Assembly (NCBI RefSeq): GCF_946478955.1
Contig: NZ_CAMLDL010000023.1
Coordinates: forward strand, 1 to 27,764
Reading direction: 5' to 3'
Origin: an uncultured Sphingomonas sp.
GTDB taxonomy: Bacteria > Pseudomonadota > Alphaproteobacteria > Sphingomonadales > Sphingomonadaceae
DNA length: 27,764 bases
The position numbers and the translations under genes were made by a program. Below the pieces are notes generated by a model. That model was not told where the DNA came from. It saw only the letters and a program-made list of their open reading frames with translations, and made no database searches. Shown one piece after another: positions 9,709 to 17,597 of this stretch (its first letter is position 1; every line of letters begins with the position of its first letter).

Positions 9709-9862
9709 AACCATATCCTATTTTTCAGCATATGGTTACGGTCTCGGTAACTATTGTTTCGATATGGACCAATTCTAGGCCGTTGCCAGCATGCCAATGC
9801 TTTGCTAGGGGCCGCCTCCTACCGGAGGCAGCGACCCATGGCGGCGCTGCTTTTTCATGAGT

Positions 9863-9949
9863 GCGGTCGTGGCGGAATTGGTAGACGCGCAACGTTGAGG
9901 TCGTTGTGGGCGAAAGCCCGTGGAAGTTCGAGTCTTCTCGACCGCACCA
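9863..9949 (+). tRNA. tRNA-Leu, anticodon GAG
   Basis: An 87-base tRNA with encoded CCA. The acceptor stem GCGGTCG (9863-9869) pairs with CGACCGC (9939-9945), followed by the discriminator A and CCA. The anticodon stem CAACG (9890-9894) pairs with CGTTG (9902-9906) around a loop with anticodon GAG (9897-9899). A long variable arm (GGGCGAAAGCCC region) marks it as class II, and the T loop is TTCGAGT. GAG reads CUC and CUU leucine codons. It lies between the small secreted protein and the usher-like gene and is transcribed opposite to both. Confidence 0.97.
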
Positions 9950-9977
9950 TCTTCTAGAAATTGGGTATTTTGGCACC

Positions 9978-9998
9978 AAGTCGCGCGAGACGACTTTT
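9978..9998 (+). terminator. Weak intrinsic terminator after tRNA-Leu
   Basis: AAGTCG (9978-9983) pairs with CGACTT (9991-9996) around a 7-base loop, and a TTTT run (9995-9998) ends the structure on the plus strand, 29 bases after the tRNA. The stem is short, so this is tentative. Confidence 0.35.
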
Positions 9999-10000
9999 GG

Positions 10001-12730
10001 TTAACGCAGGCTCGTCGCTGCGCTTCCCACGCTGGCAATCGTGTCGACGCGATTGGTGCGAAGCGTCCCGAGCCGGACAACGGTATGATCGGGATCGATG
10101 ACGATCGAAGCGTCGAGGCCGACAGAAAGTTTGGCGGCCGCTGCCGATGCGCTCGCGATGCGCAGGGTATAACGGCCGAACGGCACACGCTCGAACAGCA
10201 AGAAGCCATCATAATCCGACCGGGCGACCGTCACAGCCTTTCCGGTTTGGTCGACCAACTCGACATCCAGTCCTTCATAGCCACGACCATCTTGCTTCAC
10301 GATGACCGCCTCAATGTCGCCCGCACCGACCAACGCAATATCAACCTGCGCCGCGATTCCGGCGCGGGGCACGATTAGCTGAACGGCATTTTTGGGTGCA
10401 AGGCTCAAATCTGACAGGCTGGACGCATCGATTCCGACGGCAACCGGCCGGTTGGGCGCCAAGCCATGGACGCGAACGGTGCCGTGATCGTCGGTCGCAC
10501 GATCCGACGTCCGTTGCCCGGTCGTGATGATGACATCCTTTTCGAACGGCTCATCGCTATCGCGCCGACCATTGCTATTCAGATCCCGGAACACGCGCGC
10601 CTCTACGGTGCCGTTTCCTGCGATCCGCTGATTGGTGAAACGGACACCGCGCGGCGTCGGGTCGAGCGAGAAGTTGAGATTGATTCCGGCCGCCAGGCTT
10701 TTGTCCGAGCCCGCCTCTATCGACGCCGCCAACGCCACTGCCTTGAAACGCCGAATATGTGAAACGCGCGCAATTGCCCGCGATTGGCGCCCGTCATAGC
10801 CTATGCCGGTTTCCCAATCGGCATTGTCCGACGCGGACCAATAGGCAGATAGCATGGCGTAGCGCAGCCGCTTTTCGGGACTAACCTCGAAGTCGGCCTC
10901 GCCCCGCAAGCGGACCTTTTTGATGCGACCGGAGGCGATCAGGCCGAGATCAAACTGATCGGGAACGCTGGGCCTGCCGGGAATGTCGAACTGGTGCGTC
11001 CATCCGCCGGTTCCAGTCAGGTTAAACCCATTGAAATTGGTTGATATTCGCGCGTTAGTGGTCATCTCTTTGGTCGCGGACCGTTCCCGATAGCGAACGT
11101 CGCCATGGACCGCGAACGGCTGGCGCCCAATGTTGAATGGCGCATCGATGGATGCCCTTGCTTCCCGATATCGCCGCTCCCGCCATTCCTCGACCGGGAA
11201 ATTATTGGCCGCGATGGCTTCGGCGCTGATGTTGACGCGACCGATCTGCCCTAACAGCTGGAGCCGAGCCGCCGTGCCGCCGTCGCTGTCGCGCGCGACC
11301 GCGCCTTCCATCATCACCGGACCGACAATCTGGCGAACTGAGCCTTCGACAAAACTGAGCTTCTGGTCATCGACAAGAAGCATTGCCGCTAGCACGCCCG
11401 CCGACGTTCCCTTTGTCAGACCATGTTCCACACTCGCTACGGCCTGCAACTTTGGAAATCCGAACGTATCGGGCAGTTGTTGCGACGAATTCGCACTATC
11501 ATCTTTGTAACGCCAGGACAGAAGCGACTTTCCGGGCTGGCTGATACTGGCCGCGTACCAGGTTTTCCCCTTGGGGACCTGGGTGTCAGCGATATTGATC
11601 GTCTCATACCGGCTGCGAGTCTGTCCCTGCGGTCCATACAGGATGATTTCGAAGCGATTTTCCCCATATCCGAGTTCGACGTCTTCAAAATGGTAACGGC
11701 CGCTCCCATCAGCGGCCGAAAAGGCGAGCAAGAGACCGTTGCGATATATCTCGGCGTCCCAGCCAGGCGGCAAATCACCTTCAAAGCGCGTTCGGTCAAA
11801 GGCGACGGGATTAACGACGGGCCGGTTTGTGATTTCAACGCCTCTGCCGAGCGCGGCGGGCAGCAGCGGGCTGACGACCCCCTGCACATCACCTACAGCG
11901 AAGTGCGTAGCATCGAGCGGGCCAAGCAGCCCGCCATCAGGATCCGAACGATAGGCGTTGAAGCGAAGGTTCGACGGCCTGCCCTTGCCGTCGGTTGAGA
12001 GCGAGGCGATATAGGACATCTTCGCCACTTCGCCTGCCGCATATAGGGATGCTGACCGGCGGATTTCGGTGCCGTCTTTCGCATTATAGGTCGCACCGGC
12101 GGACACAATCACATCAACCATCGGCGTGCGCCACATGCGGTAGGGCAATTTCATCTTCGGCAGATCCTCGACCGGCTGCGAGGCCCGCTTTGCCAGCAGC
12201 GCCGCGCGCTTTTGTCGTTCAACCGCCAATTCGACCGGCAATTTGGTTTCTGAATCCAGGCGCAGGATCGATCCTGCGAGCGATGGTTTCACGCCAATCC
12301 CGAACCAACGACTCAGGGAGTCCGTATTTACGCACCATCCTTCAGGCGTTTCGCGGATTGCGCCTGTCGGGATCGATTCCTGTAATTTACCAAACCTCGC
12401 GGTGCCGGCCCGCCGGTCGATTGTAATGTGGTTGTCCTCGCGGAACGCCCAGCCATCGGCCTGCCCTGTTTGCAGGTCGAGCTTCAGCGGTACGTCAAGC
12501 GCAGTCAGAAGATCGCCAAATACGACGCATGTGCCCTCAGGCGTCGAATAGGCCCGGACGCCATCGCCCAGCATCAGCTGCCGGACGTTGACGTCAAGAA
12601 TGAACTGTTCGTCTGGATCGGCCACCCAATCCTGCCCGCCAGGAGTCGCGGCCCATGCGGCAACAACGCCCGCCAGGGCGAGCGCTGCCGACGCAAAAGC
12701 GCCGCGTATCCATCCGATGGGCCGGCGCAT
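10001..12730 (-). CDS. Usher-like outer-membrane assembly protein with C-terminal Ig/transthyretin-like domains
   Basis: A 909-residue exported protein. Signal peptide about 1-28 (ends AAWA). Residues about 40-165 form a globular N-terminal domain with two cysteines (68 and 133). After a linker with LPYRMWRTP (196-203), the remainder up to about 705 shows alternating-residue beta strands consistent with an outer-membrane barrel. Within it, GRGVEITNRPVVNP (295-308) and FEGDLPPGWDAEIYRNGLLL (316-335), followed by a YGENRFEIILYGPQGQ block, resemble plug or middle-domain segments of usher-type proteins. Residues 709-800 carry a Ca-loop-like RDLNSNGRRDSDEP motif, as in SdrD B-type domains. Residues about 805-890 look like a carboxypeptidase-regulatory (transthyretin-like) fold. 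Location directly after a PapD-like chaperone and DUF4402 pilins supports secretion and assembly of those subunits. Canonical PapC/FimD similarity is not obvious by eye, so 'usher' is inferred from context and architecture. Confidence 0.72.
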   Translation of the reverse strand: MRRPIGWIRGAFASAALALAGVVAAWAATPGGQDWVADPDEQFILDVNVRQLMLGDGVRAYSTPEGTCVVFGDLLTALDVPLKLDLQTGQADGWAFREDNHITIDRRAGTARFGKLQESIPTGAIRETPEGWCVNTDSLSRWFGIGVKPSLAGSILRLDSETKLPVELAVERQKRAALLAKRASQPVEDLPKMKLPYRMWRTPMVDVIVSAGATYNAKDGTEIRRSASLYAAGEVAKMSYIASLSTDGKGRPSNLRFNAYRSDPDGGLLGPLDATHFAVGDVQGVVSPLLPAALGRGVEITNRPVVNPVAFDRTRFEGDLPPGWDAEIYRNGLLLAFSAADGSGRYHFEDVELGYGENRFEIILYGPQGQTRSRYETINIADTQVPKGKTWYAASISQPGKSLLSWRYKDDSANSSQQLPDTFGFPKLQAVASVEHGLTKGTSAGVLAAMLLVDDQKLSFVEGSVRQIVGPVMMEGAVARDSDGGTAARLQLLGQIGRVNISAEAIAANNFPVEEWRERRYREARASIDAPFNIGRQPFAVHGDVRYRERSATKEMTTNARISTNFNGFNLTGTGGWTHQFDIPGRPSVPDQFDLGLIASGRIKKVRLRGEADFEVSPEKRLRYAMLSAYWSASDNADWETGIGYDGRQSRAIARVSHIRRFKAVALAASIEAGSDKSLAAGINLNFSLDPTPRGVRFTNQRIAGNGTVEARVFRDLNSNGRRDSDEPFEKDVIITTGQRTSDRATDDHGTVRVHGLAPNRPVAVGIDASSLSDLSLAPKNAVQLIVPRAGIAAQVDIALVGAGDIEAVIVKQDGRGYEGLDVELVDQTGKAVTVARSDYDGFLLFERVPFGRYTLRIASASAAAAKLSVGLDASIVIDPDHTVVRLGTLRTNRVDTIASVGSAATSLR

Positions 12731-12757
12731 GGCGCGAGGCTCGTCCGCTTCGTCCGA

Positions 12758-13579
12758 CTAGCGCAGAACGGCGCTGGTTTCGGCCAGCGTTACGGCGCCG
12801 GTTGGCGTCGGTTCGACATACTGCACCGTCACCGGACCTGACGCCTGTGCGAGCAGCGCCGGATCAATCGGGATGGTCAGCGAGCGGTGATCGACCTCCG
12901 TGTAAACCGCAACGCCGCGCACCATGGCGATCGGCTCTTTGACGCCGGCCTTCAGCACGCGGATTTCCCCATAGGTTGAGCGATCACCGCTGCGATTAAT
13001 ATCGAGCGATACGGCCGGCTGTCCGTTGGCAACGACCTTTTGGACATTGCTGATTGCCGCCTTGGCCTGCAAGTTGCCGAGACGGACGATAACCGGAATG
13101 GTCACGCCATAAATCGGACGAATTTTGAAGGAGACGCCTTCAACCTTCGTCGGCTCGGTTACCGGGCGGGCATCGGGAATGGCACGAAACAGCATGTGGA
13201 CGCGATATTCGCCGTCCGCGATTCCGGCGGGTGCCCGCGCCGACAATCGTATGGATTGCGGCTGGTTGGGTGGAAGCGTGACTTTGCGCGGCGCGTACAG
13301 GATCATGCCTTCAGCGGCCTTTTCCTGGGCATTGGGTTCGGACACTGGAATCAGGTTGCCATCCGGCGCCATGCGGCGGAATTCAACGGAGACGCGATAG
13401 GTCGCGACGTCCTCCCCGATATTGTTGAGGATAATTTCGGTCCCGCGGCGACCGTCAAGGACAACCCGCGTCGGTGCGACGAGAAGATCGCCAATTCCTG
13501 CTGTCGCCGGTGCGGCAAAGACGAGTGCGGGCGCCGCAATGAGCACGGCAGAAATCGGCAAAAGACACTTGGGCACCAT
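12758..13579 (-). CDS. PapD-like periplasmic pilus-assembly chaperone
   Basis: A 273-residue protein with a signal peptide (about 1-27, cleavage near ATAG). The N-terminal Ig-like domain begins LLVAPTRVVLDG, where the Arg of PTR matches the conserved subunit-anchoring Arg of PapD. It continues through the edge-strand region MILYAPRKVTLPPNQPQSIRL, which corresponds to the G1/F1 area, and the KIRPIYGVTIPVIVR block. A second beta domain follows (about 180-273). Known members bind pilin subunits by donor-strand complementation and deliver them to an usher. The ribosome-binding site GGAG lies 7 bases before ATG 13579. The usher-like gene begins 27 bases after its stop, so the two are probably co-transcribed. 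An intrinsic terminator separates it from the upstream pilin. Confidence 0.86.
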   Translation of the reverse strand: MVPKCLLPISAVLIAAPALVFAAPATAGIGDLLVAPTRVVLDGRRGTEIILNNIGEDVATYRVSVEFRRMAPDGNLIPVSEPNAQEKAAEGMILYAPRKVTLPPNQPQSIRLSARAPAGIADGEYRVHMLFRAIPDARPVTEPTKVEGVSFKIRPIYGVTIPVIVRLGNLQAKAAISNVQKVVANGQPAVSLDINRSGDRSTYGEIRVLKAGVKEPIAMVRGVAVYTEVDHRSLTIPIDPALLAQASGPVTVQYVEPTPTGAVTLAETSAVLR

Positions 13580-13652
13580 CGAACCACTCCAGCTGTTTGG
13601 AGGATGATGGGTCCAGAATGGTTATTATTCCGCTAACCATGGCGATAGTTTG

Positions 13653-13689
13653 CAAACAAAAGGGGCCGCCGGATTGCTCCAGCGGCCCC
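13653..13689 (-). terminator. Intrinsic terminator between pilin and chaperone genes
   Basis: On the minus strand GGGGCCGC (complement of 13682-13689) pairs with GCGGCCCC (complement of 13662-13669) around a 12-base loop, directly followed by TTTT-G-TTT (complement of 13654-13661). It starts 37 bases after the pilin stop and lies before the chaperone start at 13579. It should end most transcripts after the pilin, with read-through giving less chaperone and usher. Confidence 0.82.
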
Positions 13690-13726
13690 AATCATTGCCT
13701 CCACATAAGAAGGCGATCGAATAAAC

Positions 13727-14245
13727 TTAATATTCGACGGTCACATCCAGATAGCCTTCGTAAAGGCCTTCCGCCGTGCTGGCCGGGATCGGAATACGGC
13801 CGCCGAAGGTGAAGTCGGTGCCCGGAGCGCCAGCGTTGGTCAGGCGAACCGAGCCGGGCGCATCAACGCGCAGAGCCAGGGTCGTCGACGTCGTGGCGTT
13901 CGTCAGCGTGACGTCCGGCGCTGTCACCGTTACGAGCTGGTTGTTGGTGCCCCTGATGTTATATTTGGACGGCTGACCGGTGGTGGCGCAGGTAAGGCCG
14001 CCCGAGCAAGTGATGTTACCATCCTTGTCCATCAGGATCGCGCCGCTGTCGAGAACGGTCACGTCGCCAAACTGCATGTCATCAACGCTGGTCAGCGTCA
14101 GCGGCTTGATCACGTTGACCGACGCCTTTGCGTTGCCGTTGGTGGCGCCGCTAGGGATGGTCGGGCCAACCGGTGCCGCAAAGGCCGGCGCGGAGAAGAG
14201 TGCGGTGGCAGCGGCAAGGGCCGCGATACGAGCAAATTTTGTCAT
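13727..14245 (-). CDS. DUF4402 pilin-like secreted protein (probable major subunit)
   Basis: A 172-residue protein with a signal peptide ending at about residue 23 (SAPAFA then APVG). The mature part is a DUF4402 domain: VIKPLTLTSVDDMQFGDV near its start, then beta strands ending GLYEGYLDVTVEY. One cysteine pair sits in CSGGLTC. The C-terminal strand alternates hydrophobic residues and ends in an aromatic, with Gly residues about 9-14 positions from the end, as in pilins recognised by PapD-type chaperones. The start is ATG 14245, preceded by GGGGA; the upstream in-frame codon at 14269 has no ribosome-binding site. The intrinsic terminator directly after the gene suggests separate, high-level expression. 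It is probably the main fibre subunit, inferred from context. Confidence 0.82.
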   Translation of the reverse strand: MTKFARIAALAAATALFSAPAFAAPVGPTIPSGATNGNAKASVNVIKPLTLTSVDDMQFGDVTVLDSGAILMDKDGNITCSGGLTCATTGQPSKYNIRGTNNQLVTVTAPDVTLTNATTSTTLALRVDAPGSVRLTNAGAPGTDFTFGGRIPIPASTAEGLYEGYLDVTVEY

Positions 14246-14395
14246 GGTCTTAATCCCCAATAGGTCCACATCTAGGCGGCTGGTCGAGCCAAGCCCCCCA
14301 TCCGTGGTCTCCCTATTAACCCTTCCTGCTTACGGCTTTGCTCAATGATGTGGTTATCAGAGCGTTAGGAATTGGCCCGTTTCCGACTGTTTCCG
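14246..14395. other. 150-bp gap between the two DUF4402 genes
   Basis: Contains the ribosome-binding site of the pilin gene (GGGGA near 14256) and possibly its promoter on the minus strand. No -35/-10 pair stands out and no strong hairpin was found. Confidence 0.4.
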
Positions 14396-14929
14396 TCAGA
14401 AATATTCCACATCAATCGGCAGATCGCCGCGAAAATCCCCATCCAGATCGCCGTCGACGCGGACGACGCCACCGAATCGGAACGTTAGGCGGCCCTGCTC
14501 GTCCAATTTTGGCATGGCTCCTAGATCCGATTCGATCGCCTCGACCCGAATCGTTCCGCCAGAATAGCCGTACAGCGAGATCGCCTGAGGCAGGGAGACG
14601 CGGACAAATCGCCCAGGCTCACCCTCTATAGTGACTTCGCCTACCACCGCCCGCTGCCCGATTGACCCGACCGACCCCGTCGTTCTGACGCTGCCGTCCG
14701 GGCGCAGTTCGGCCGTACCGCTACCGGCGCCCGCAAGAATGAGGCGATCAAACACCAAGCTGGTGTCAACACGAATGGTAAGCGGTGTCGATTGGCCCTG
14801 TACGGTGGATGCTGCCTTGTTGGCGCACAATTGGCACGGGGCCTCGATCTCCTGCGATCGGGCAGGAGCGCAAACGCCAATGACGGCCAACGCCGCGAGG
14901 CAAATGGGGGCAATTGTTCGGCCCATCAT
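14396..14929 (-). CDS. Second DUF4402-type pilin-like protein (probable minor subunit or tip)
   Basis: A 177-residue exported protein with a signal peptide about 1-25 (ends APARSQ). The mature N-terminus carries a CQLCANK Cys pair. A DUF4402-like beta domain follows (TPLTIRVDTSLVFDRLILAGAGSG through GEVTIEGEPGRFVRVSLP), and the C-terminus GDLPIDVEYF parallels that of the neighbouring pilin. The two proteins share the domain but little sequence. It is first in the locus and lies 150 bp before the main pilin gene, so it may have its own promoter in the 74-bp gap shared with msrB. A minor or adaptor subunit is the simplest reading. ATG 14926 is an equally possible start. Confidence 0.72.
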   Translation of the reverse strand: MMGRTIAPICLAALAVIGVCAPARSQEIEAPCQLCANKAASTVQGQSTPLTIRVDTSLVFDRLILAGAGSGTAELRPDGSVRTTGSVGSIGQRAVVGEVTIEGEPGRFVRVSLPQAISLYGYSGGTIRVEAIESDLGAMPKLDEQGRLTFRFGGVVRVDGDLDGDFRGDLPIDVEYF

Positions 14930-14951
14930 ATGCTGTGCTAGGCCGGAAGCG

Positions 14952-14980
14952 TTGAAACGGGGTTAATGGACAATTATCTC
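14952..14980 (+). promoter_or_regulatory. Candidate promoter of msrB
   Basis: TTGAAA (14952-14957) and TTATCT (14974-14979) are spaced 16 bases apart, 24 bases before the msrB start. The match to the sigma-70-type pattern is only fair. Confidence 0.3.
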
Positions 14981-15003
14981 TTTCGGTAAATCGGAGACAT
15001 TTG

Positions 15004-15417
15004 ATGACCCAGCCCCCAAAAACCGATGCCGAATGGCAGGCTAACCTTACCGAAGAGCAATACCGCGTCCTTCGCCAGGCGGGAACGGAACGGCCATTCA
15101 CGGGCACCTTGCTGAATAACAAGCAAGAAGGGGTTTATCGATGTGCCGGCTGCGGCGAGCCATTGTTCGACAGTCACACCAAATATGACAGCGGGTCTGG
15201 CTGGCCCAGCTTTACCGAGCCATCAAGCGACAGGTCCGTCTCTGAAACCGTTGACAGCAGCCATGGCATGCAGCGCGTCGAGGTTCGCTGCGCCAAGTGC
15301 GAAGGCCATCTTGGCCATGTGTTCCCTGACGGTCCTGGCGCCAACGGCCTGCGGTATTGCATCAACAGCGCATCTTTGTCCTTCGACAAGGCGGATGATG
15401 CCGACGACAAGGGCTAA
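15004..15417 (+). CDS. msrB: Peptide-methionine (R)-S-oxide reductase MsrB
   Basis: Reduces the R form of methionine sulfoxide in oxidised proteins. It has 137 residues, a single MsrB domain. Zinc ligands are Cys47, Cys50 (RCAGC) and Cys96, Cys99 (RCAKC). The GSGWPSF signature lies at 64-70, and the catalytic Cys119 lies in [14 protein letters not shown] (14993-14997) sits 6 bases before ATG 15004, which fixes the start; an in-frame TTG at 15001 is too close. No signal peptide is seen, so it is cytoplasmic. It is divergent from the DUF4402 locus and 47 bp upstream of the penicillin-binding protein gene, with which it may be co-transcribed. Confidence 0.96.
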   Translation: MTQPPKTDAEWQANLTEEQYRVLRQAGTERPFTGTLLNNKQEGVYRCAGCGEPLFDSHTKYDSGSGWPSFTEPSSDRSVSETVDSSHGMQRVEVRCAKCEGHLGHVFPDGPGANGLRYCINSASLSFDKADDADDKG

Positions 15418-15464
15418 CCGTACCGCTTGTTCGCGCTGCCGTTAGCCAATAGGGTCGCCAGCTA

Positions 15465-17597
15465 ATGGCTACCTCCACCACTCGCGGTTTCAGCCGCTAT
15501 GTCATCGCCGCGATCAAATGGGGTGCCGCATTGGCGCTGCTGGGCCTGATCGGTCTTGTCATTGCCGTTATGGTGCGGATGTCACAGCTGCCGGATTATG
15601 ATCAACTAACGAAACGCGCCGACCTTGGTCAGACCGTCAGAGTCCGGGCCGCCGACGGGACCATTTTGGTGTCGATGGGGCCGACCTTCGGCCGCTGGCT
15701 GACCTATGATCAAATTCCGGCAACGATGCGCGCTGCGATGATTTCGGTCGAAGACAAGCGATTCCGCAGCCATTTGGGCGTCGACCCGATCGGCATGGCG
15801 CGGTCGGTCAAGGTTCGCGTCGATACCGGTCGGTGGAAACAGGGCGGCTCAACCATCACGCAGCAGCTTGCCCGCAACATTTTCCTGACGAACAGCAAGA
15901 CGTTTGGCCGCAAGCTGAACGAAGGAGTGATCGCGCTGGCGCTGGAGCGCAAGTTCTCCAAGGATCAAATCCTGGAGCTTTACCTCAACCGTGTATATTT
16001 CGGCGGGGGCGCCTACGGCATCGATGCGGCCAGCCGCACCTTCTTCGGTCATGGCGCGGATCACCTCAGTCTGGGCGAAGCGGCGATCATCGCCGGTCTT
16101 GTGAAGGCGCCCTCCAACTATTCACCAACCGCCGATGTCGAGGCGGCACGGGGGCGCGCCGGGGTAGTTCTCCAATCCATGGTCGAAAATGGGTTCGTCA
16201 CTGAAGCGGCAGCCAGCAAGGTCAATCCAGCCCAAATTCGCCTCCAGCCCCCTGCCAAGCAGAATAGCGTTCGGTATTTCACCGACTGGGTTCTTCCGCA
16301 GCTCGACACGCTGATTGATGAAACCAGCGACCCAATCGATGTTTGGACGACGCTGGATCTGTCGATGCAGGGTGCCGCCAACAGCGCCATCAACGCCAAC
16401 ACACCCAGTGGCGCTCAAGGCGCGCTGGTCGCGCTGGACCGCGACGGTGCCGTTCGTGCCATGATCGGCGGCCGCGACTATGTCGATTCAATCTATAATC
16501 GGGCAACCCAGGCGCAGCGCCAGCCCGGTTCGGCCTTCAAATTATTTGTTTATCTCGCGGCGCTCGAATCGGGCATGAAACCGCAGGACACAATTGTCGA
16601 CGAACCGGTGACCATCAATGGCTGGACGCCGCGGAACTCGACACGGACCTACGCCGGGCAAGTTACATTGCGCGAGGCATTTGCCCGTTCGATCAACACC
16701 ATCAGCGCCAAGATTGGCGACGCCCTAGGGTTTTCAACGATCGCAGATATGGCGCGCCGTTTCGGAATCAGCGGCAATATCTCAACCTATCCGTCGATGG
16801 TCCTCGGTTCGAATGAGGTACGGCTGATCGACATGACTCGTGCCTTTGCATCGGTCTATGCTGGCGGCACCGATGTCATGCCCTACGCCATTCGCAAGGT
16901 TGTCACCGCCGATGGTCGATTGCTGTACCAATATAGCCCCCGGGAGCAACGCGTCCTGGTCGCGCCGTGGGTGGCGGCGGAGATGACCGATCTGCTGCAG
17001 ACCGCGGTATTGTCCGGTACAGGACGCGCGGCCCAGATTGGACGGCCGGTTGCAGGCAAGACCGGCACCACATCTTCCAACAAGGATGGATGGTTCATTG
17101 GTTTTTCAAGCGGAATCACGACCGGCGTGTGGATGGGCCGGGACGATGCAAAGCCGGTCGCGGGCCTGCAGGGCGGTACAGCACCGGCACGGGCATTTGC
17201 GTCATTCATGAAATCAGCGGTCGCAAAACGACCGGTGGAAGGGTTCACTACCGAGGTGGTCCTGCCGGATTGGCAGCTGGAGCCGGACGAGGAGGCATAC
17301 GGCTTCAATGTCGAGGATAGTGCGCCGCTGGTTGATGCGGACGGCAATCCGATCGGGACACCGCCTGCACCGCAGGAAGACCCCTATGCGCAACCACAAC
17401 AATTGCCTCCGCCTGCGCCGGAATCGCGCAACGGCGCGCAGGTTGATCAGCAATGGCTGGATGAGGTGTTGAATCGAAATCCCGATAATCGGCCGTCGGC
17501 GCCCACATCGGGGCCGCAGAGCCGACCACCACAGAATCGGCCGCCGCAGTCAGACCGTCAGGCCGATCCGCTTCAGCCCCGGCCCCAGCCGCTTTAG
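15465..17597 (+). CDS. Class A penicillin-binding protein (PBP1A family, bifunctional)
   Basis: Inner-membrane enzyme that polymerises lipid II and cross-links peptidoglycan, 710 residues. It has a cytoplasmic N-terminus and one transmembrane helix (about 16-38). The GT51 glycosyltransferase domain (about 60-235) carries catalytic Glu96 in EDKRF, GGSTITQQLARN and the ELYLNRVYFG block. The transpeptidase domain (about 290-610) carries SAFK with nucleophile Ser356 and Lys359, SIN (409-411) and KTGTT (532-536). A long Pro/Gln-rich tail (about 640-710) follows, unusual in composition but common in sphingomonad members. The ribosome-binding site is weak (AGGG about 11 bases upstream). The last 48 bases overlap the convergent metallopeptidase gene. 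Which PBP1 paralogue it is cannot be decided here. Confidence 0.93.
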   Translation: MATSTTRGFSRYVIAAIKWGAALALLGLIGLVIAVMVRMSQLPDYDQLTKRADLGQTVRVRAADGTILVSMGPTFGRWLTYDQIPATMRAAMISVEDKRFRSHLGVDPIGMARSVKVRVDTGRWKQGGSTITQQLARNIFLTNSKTFGRKLNEGVIALALERKFSKDQILELYLNRVYFGGGAYGIDAASRTFFGHGADHLSLGEAAIIAGLVKAPSNYSPTADVEAARGRAGVVLQSMVENGFVTEAAASKVNPAQIRLQPPAKQNSVRYFTDWVLPQLDTLIDETSDPIDVWTTLDLSMQGAANSAINANTPSGAQGALVALDRDGAVRAMIGGRDYVDSIYNRATQAQRQPGSAFKLFVYLAALESGMKPQDTIVDEPVTINGWTPRNSTRTYAGQVTLREAFARSINTISAKIGDALGFSTIADMARRFGISGNISTYPSMVLGSNEVRLIDMTRAFASVYAGGTDVMPYAIRKVVTADGRLLYQYSPREQRVLVAPWVAAEMTDLLQTAVLSGTGRAAQIGRPVAGKTGTTSSNKDGWFIGFSSGITTGVWMGRDDAKPVAGLQGGTAPARAFASFMKSAVAKRPVEGFTTEVVLPDWQLEPDEEAYGFNVEDSAPLVDADGNPIGTPPAPQEDPYAQPQQLPPPAPESRNGAQVDQQWLDEVLNRNPDNRPSAPTSGPQSRPPQNRPPQSDRQADPLQPRPQPL

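Noticed and set aside
9814..9829. Hairpin GCCTCC/GGAGGC upstream of the tRNA as terminator
   Set aside because: No T run on either strand; it may be a chance palindrome.
9863..14929. tRNA-Leu as attachment site of a fimbrial island
   Set aside because: No repeat of the tRNA 3' end was found at the far side (14930-15003), no integrase is present, and composition looks like the rest of the window.
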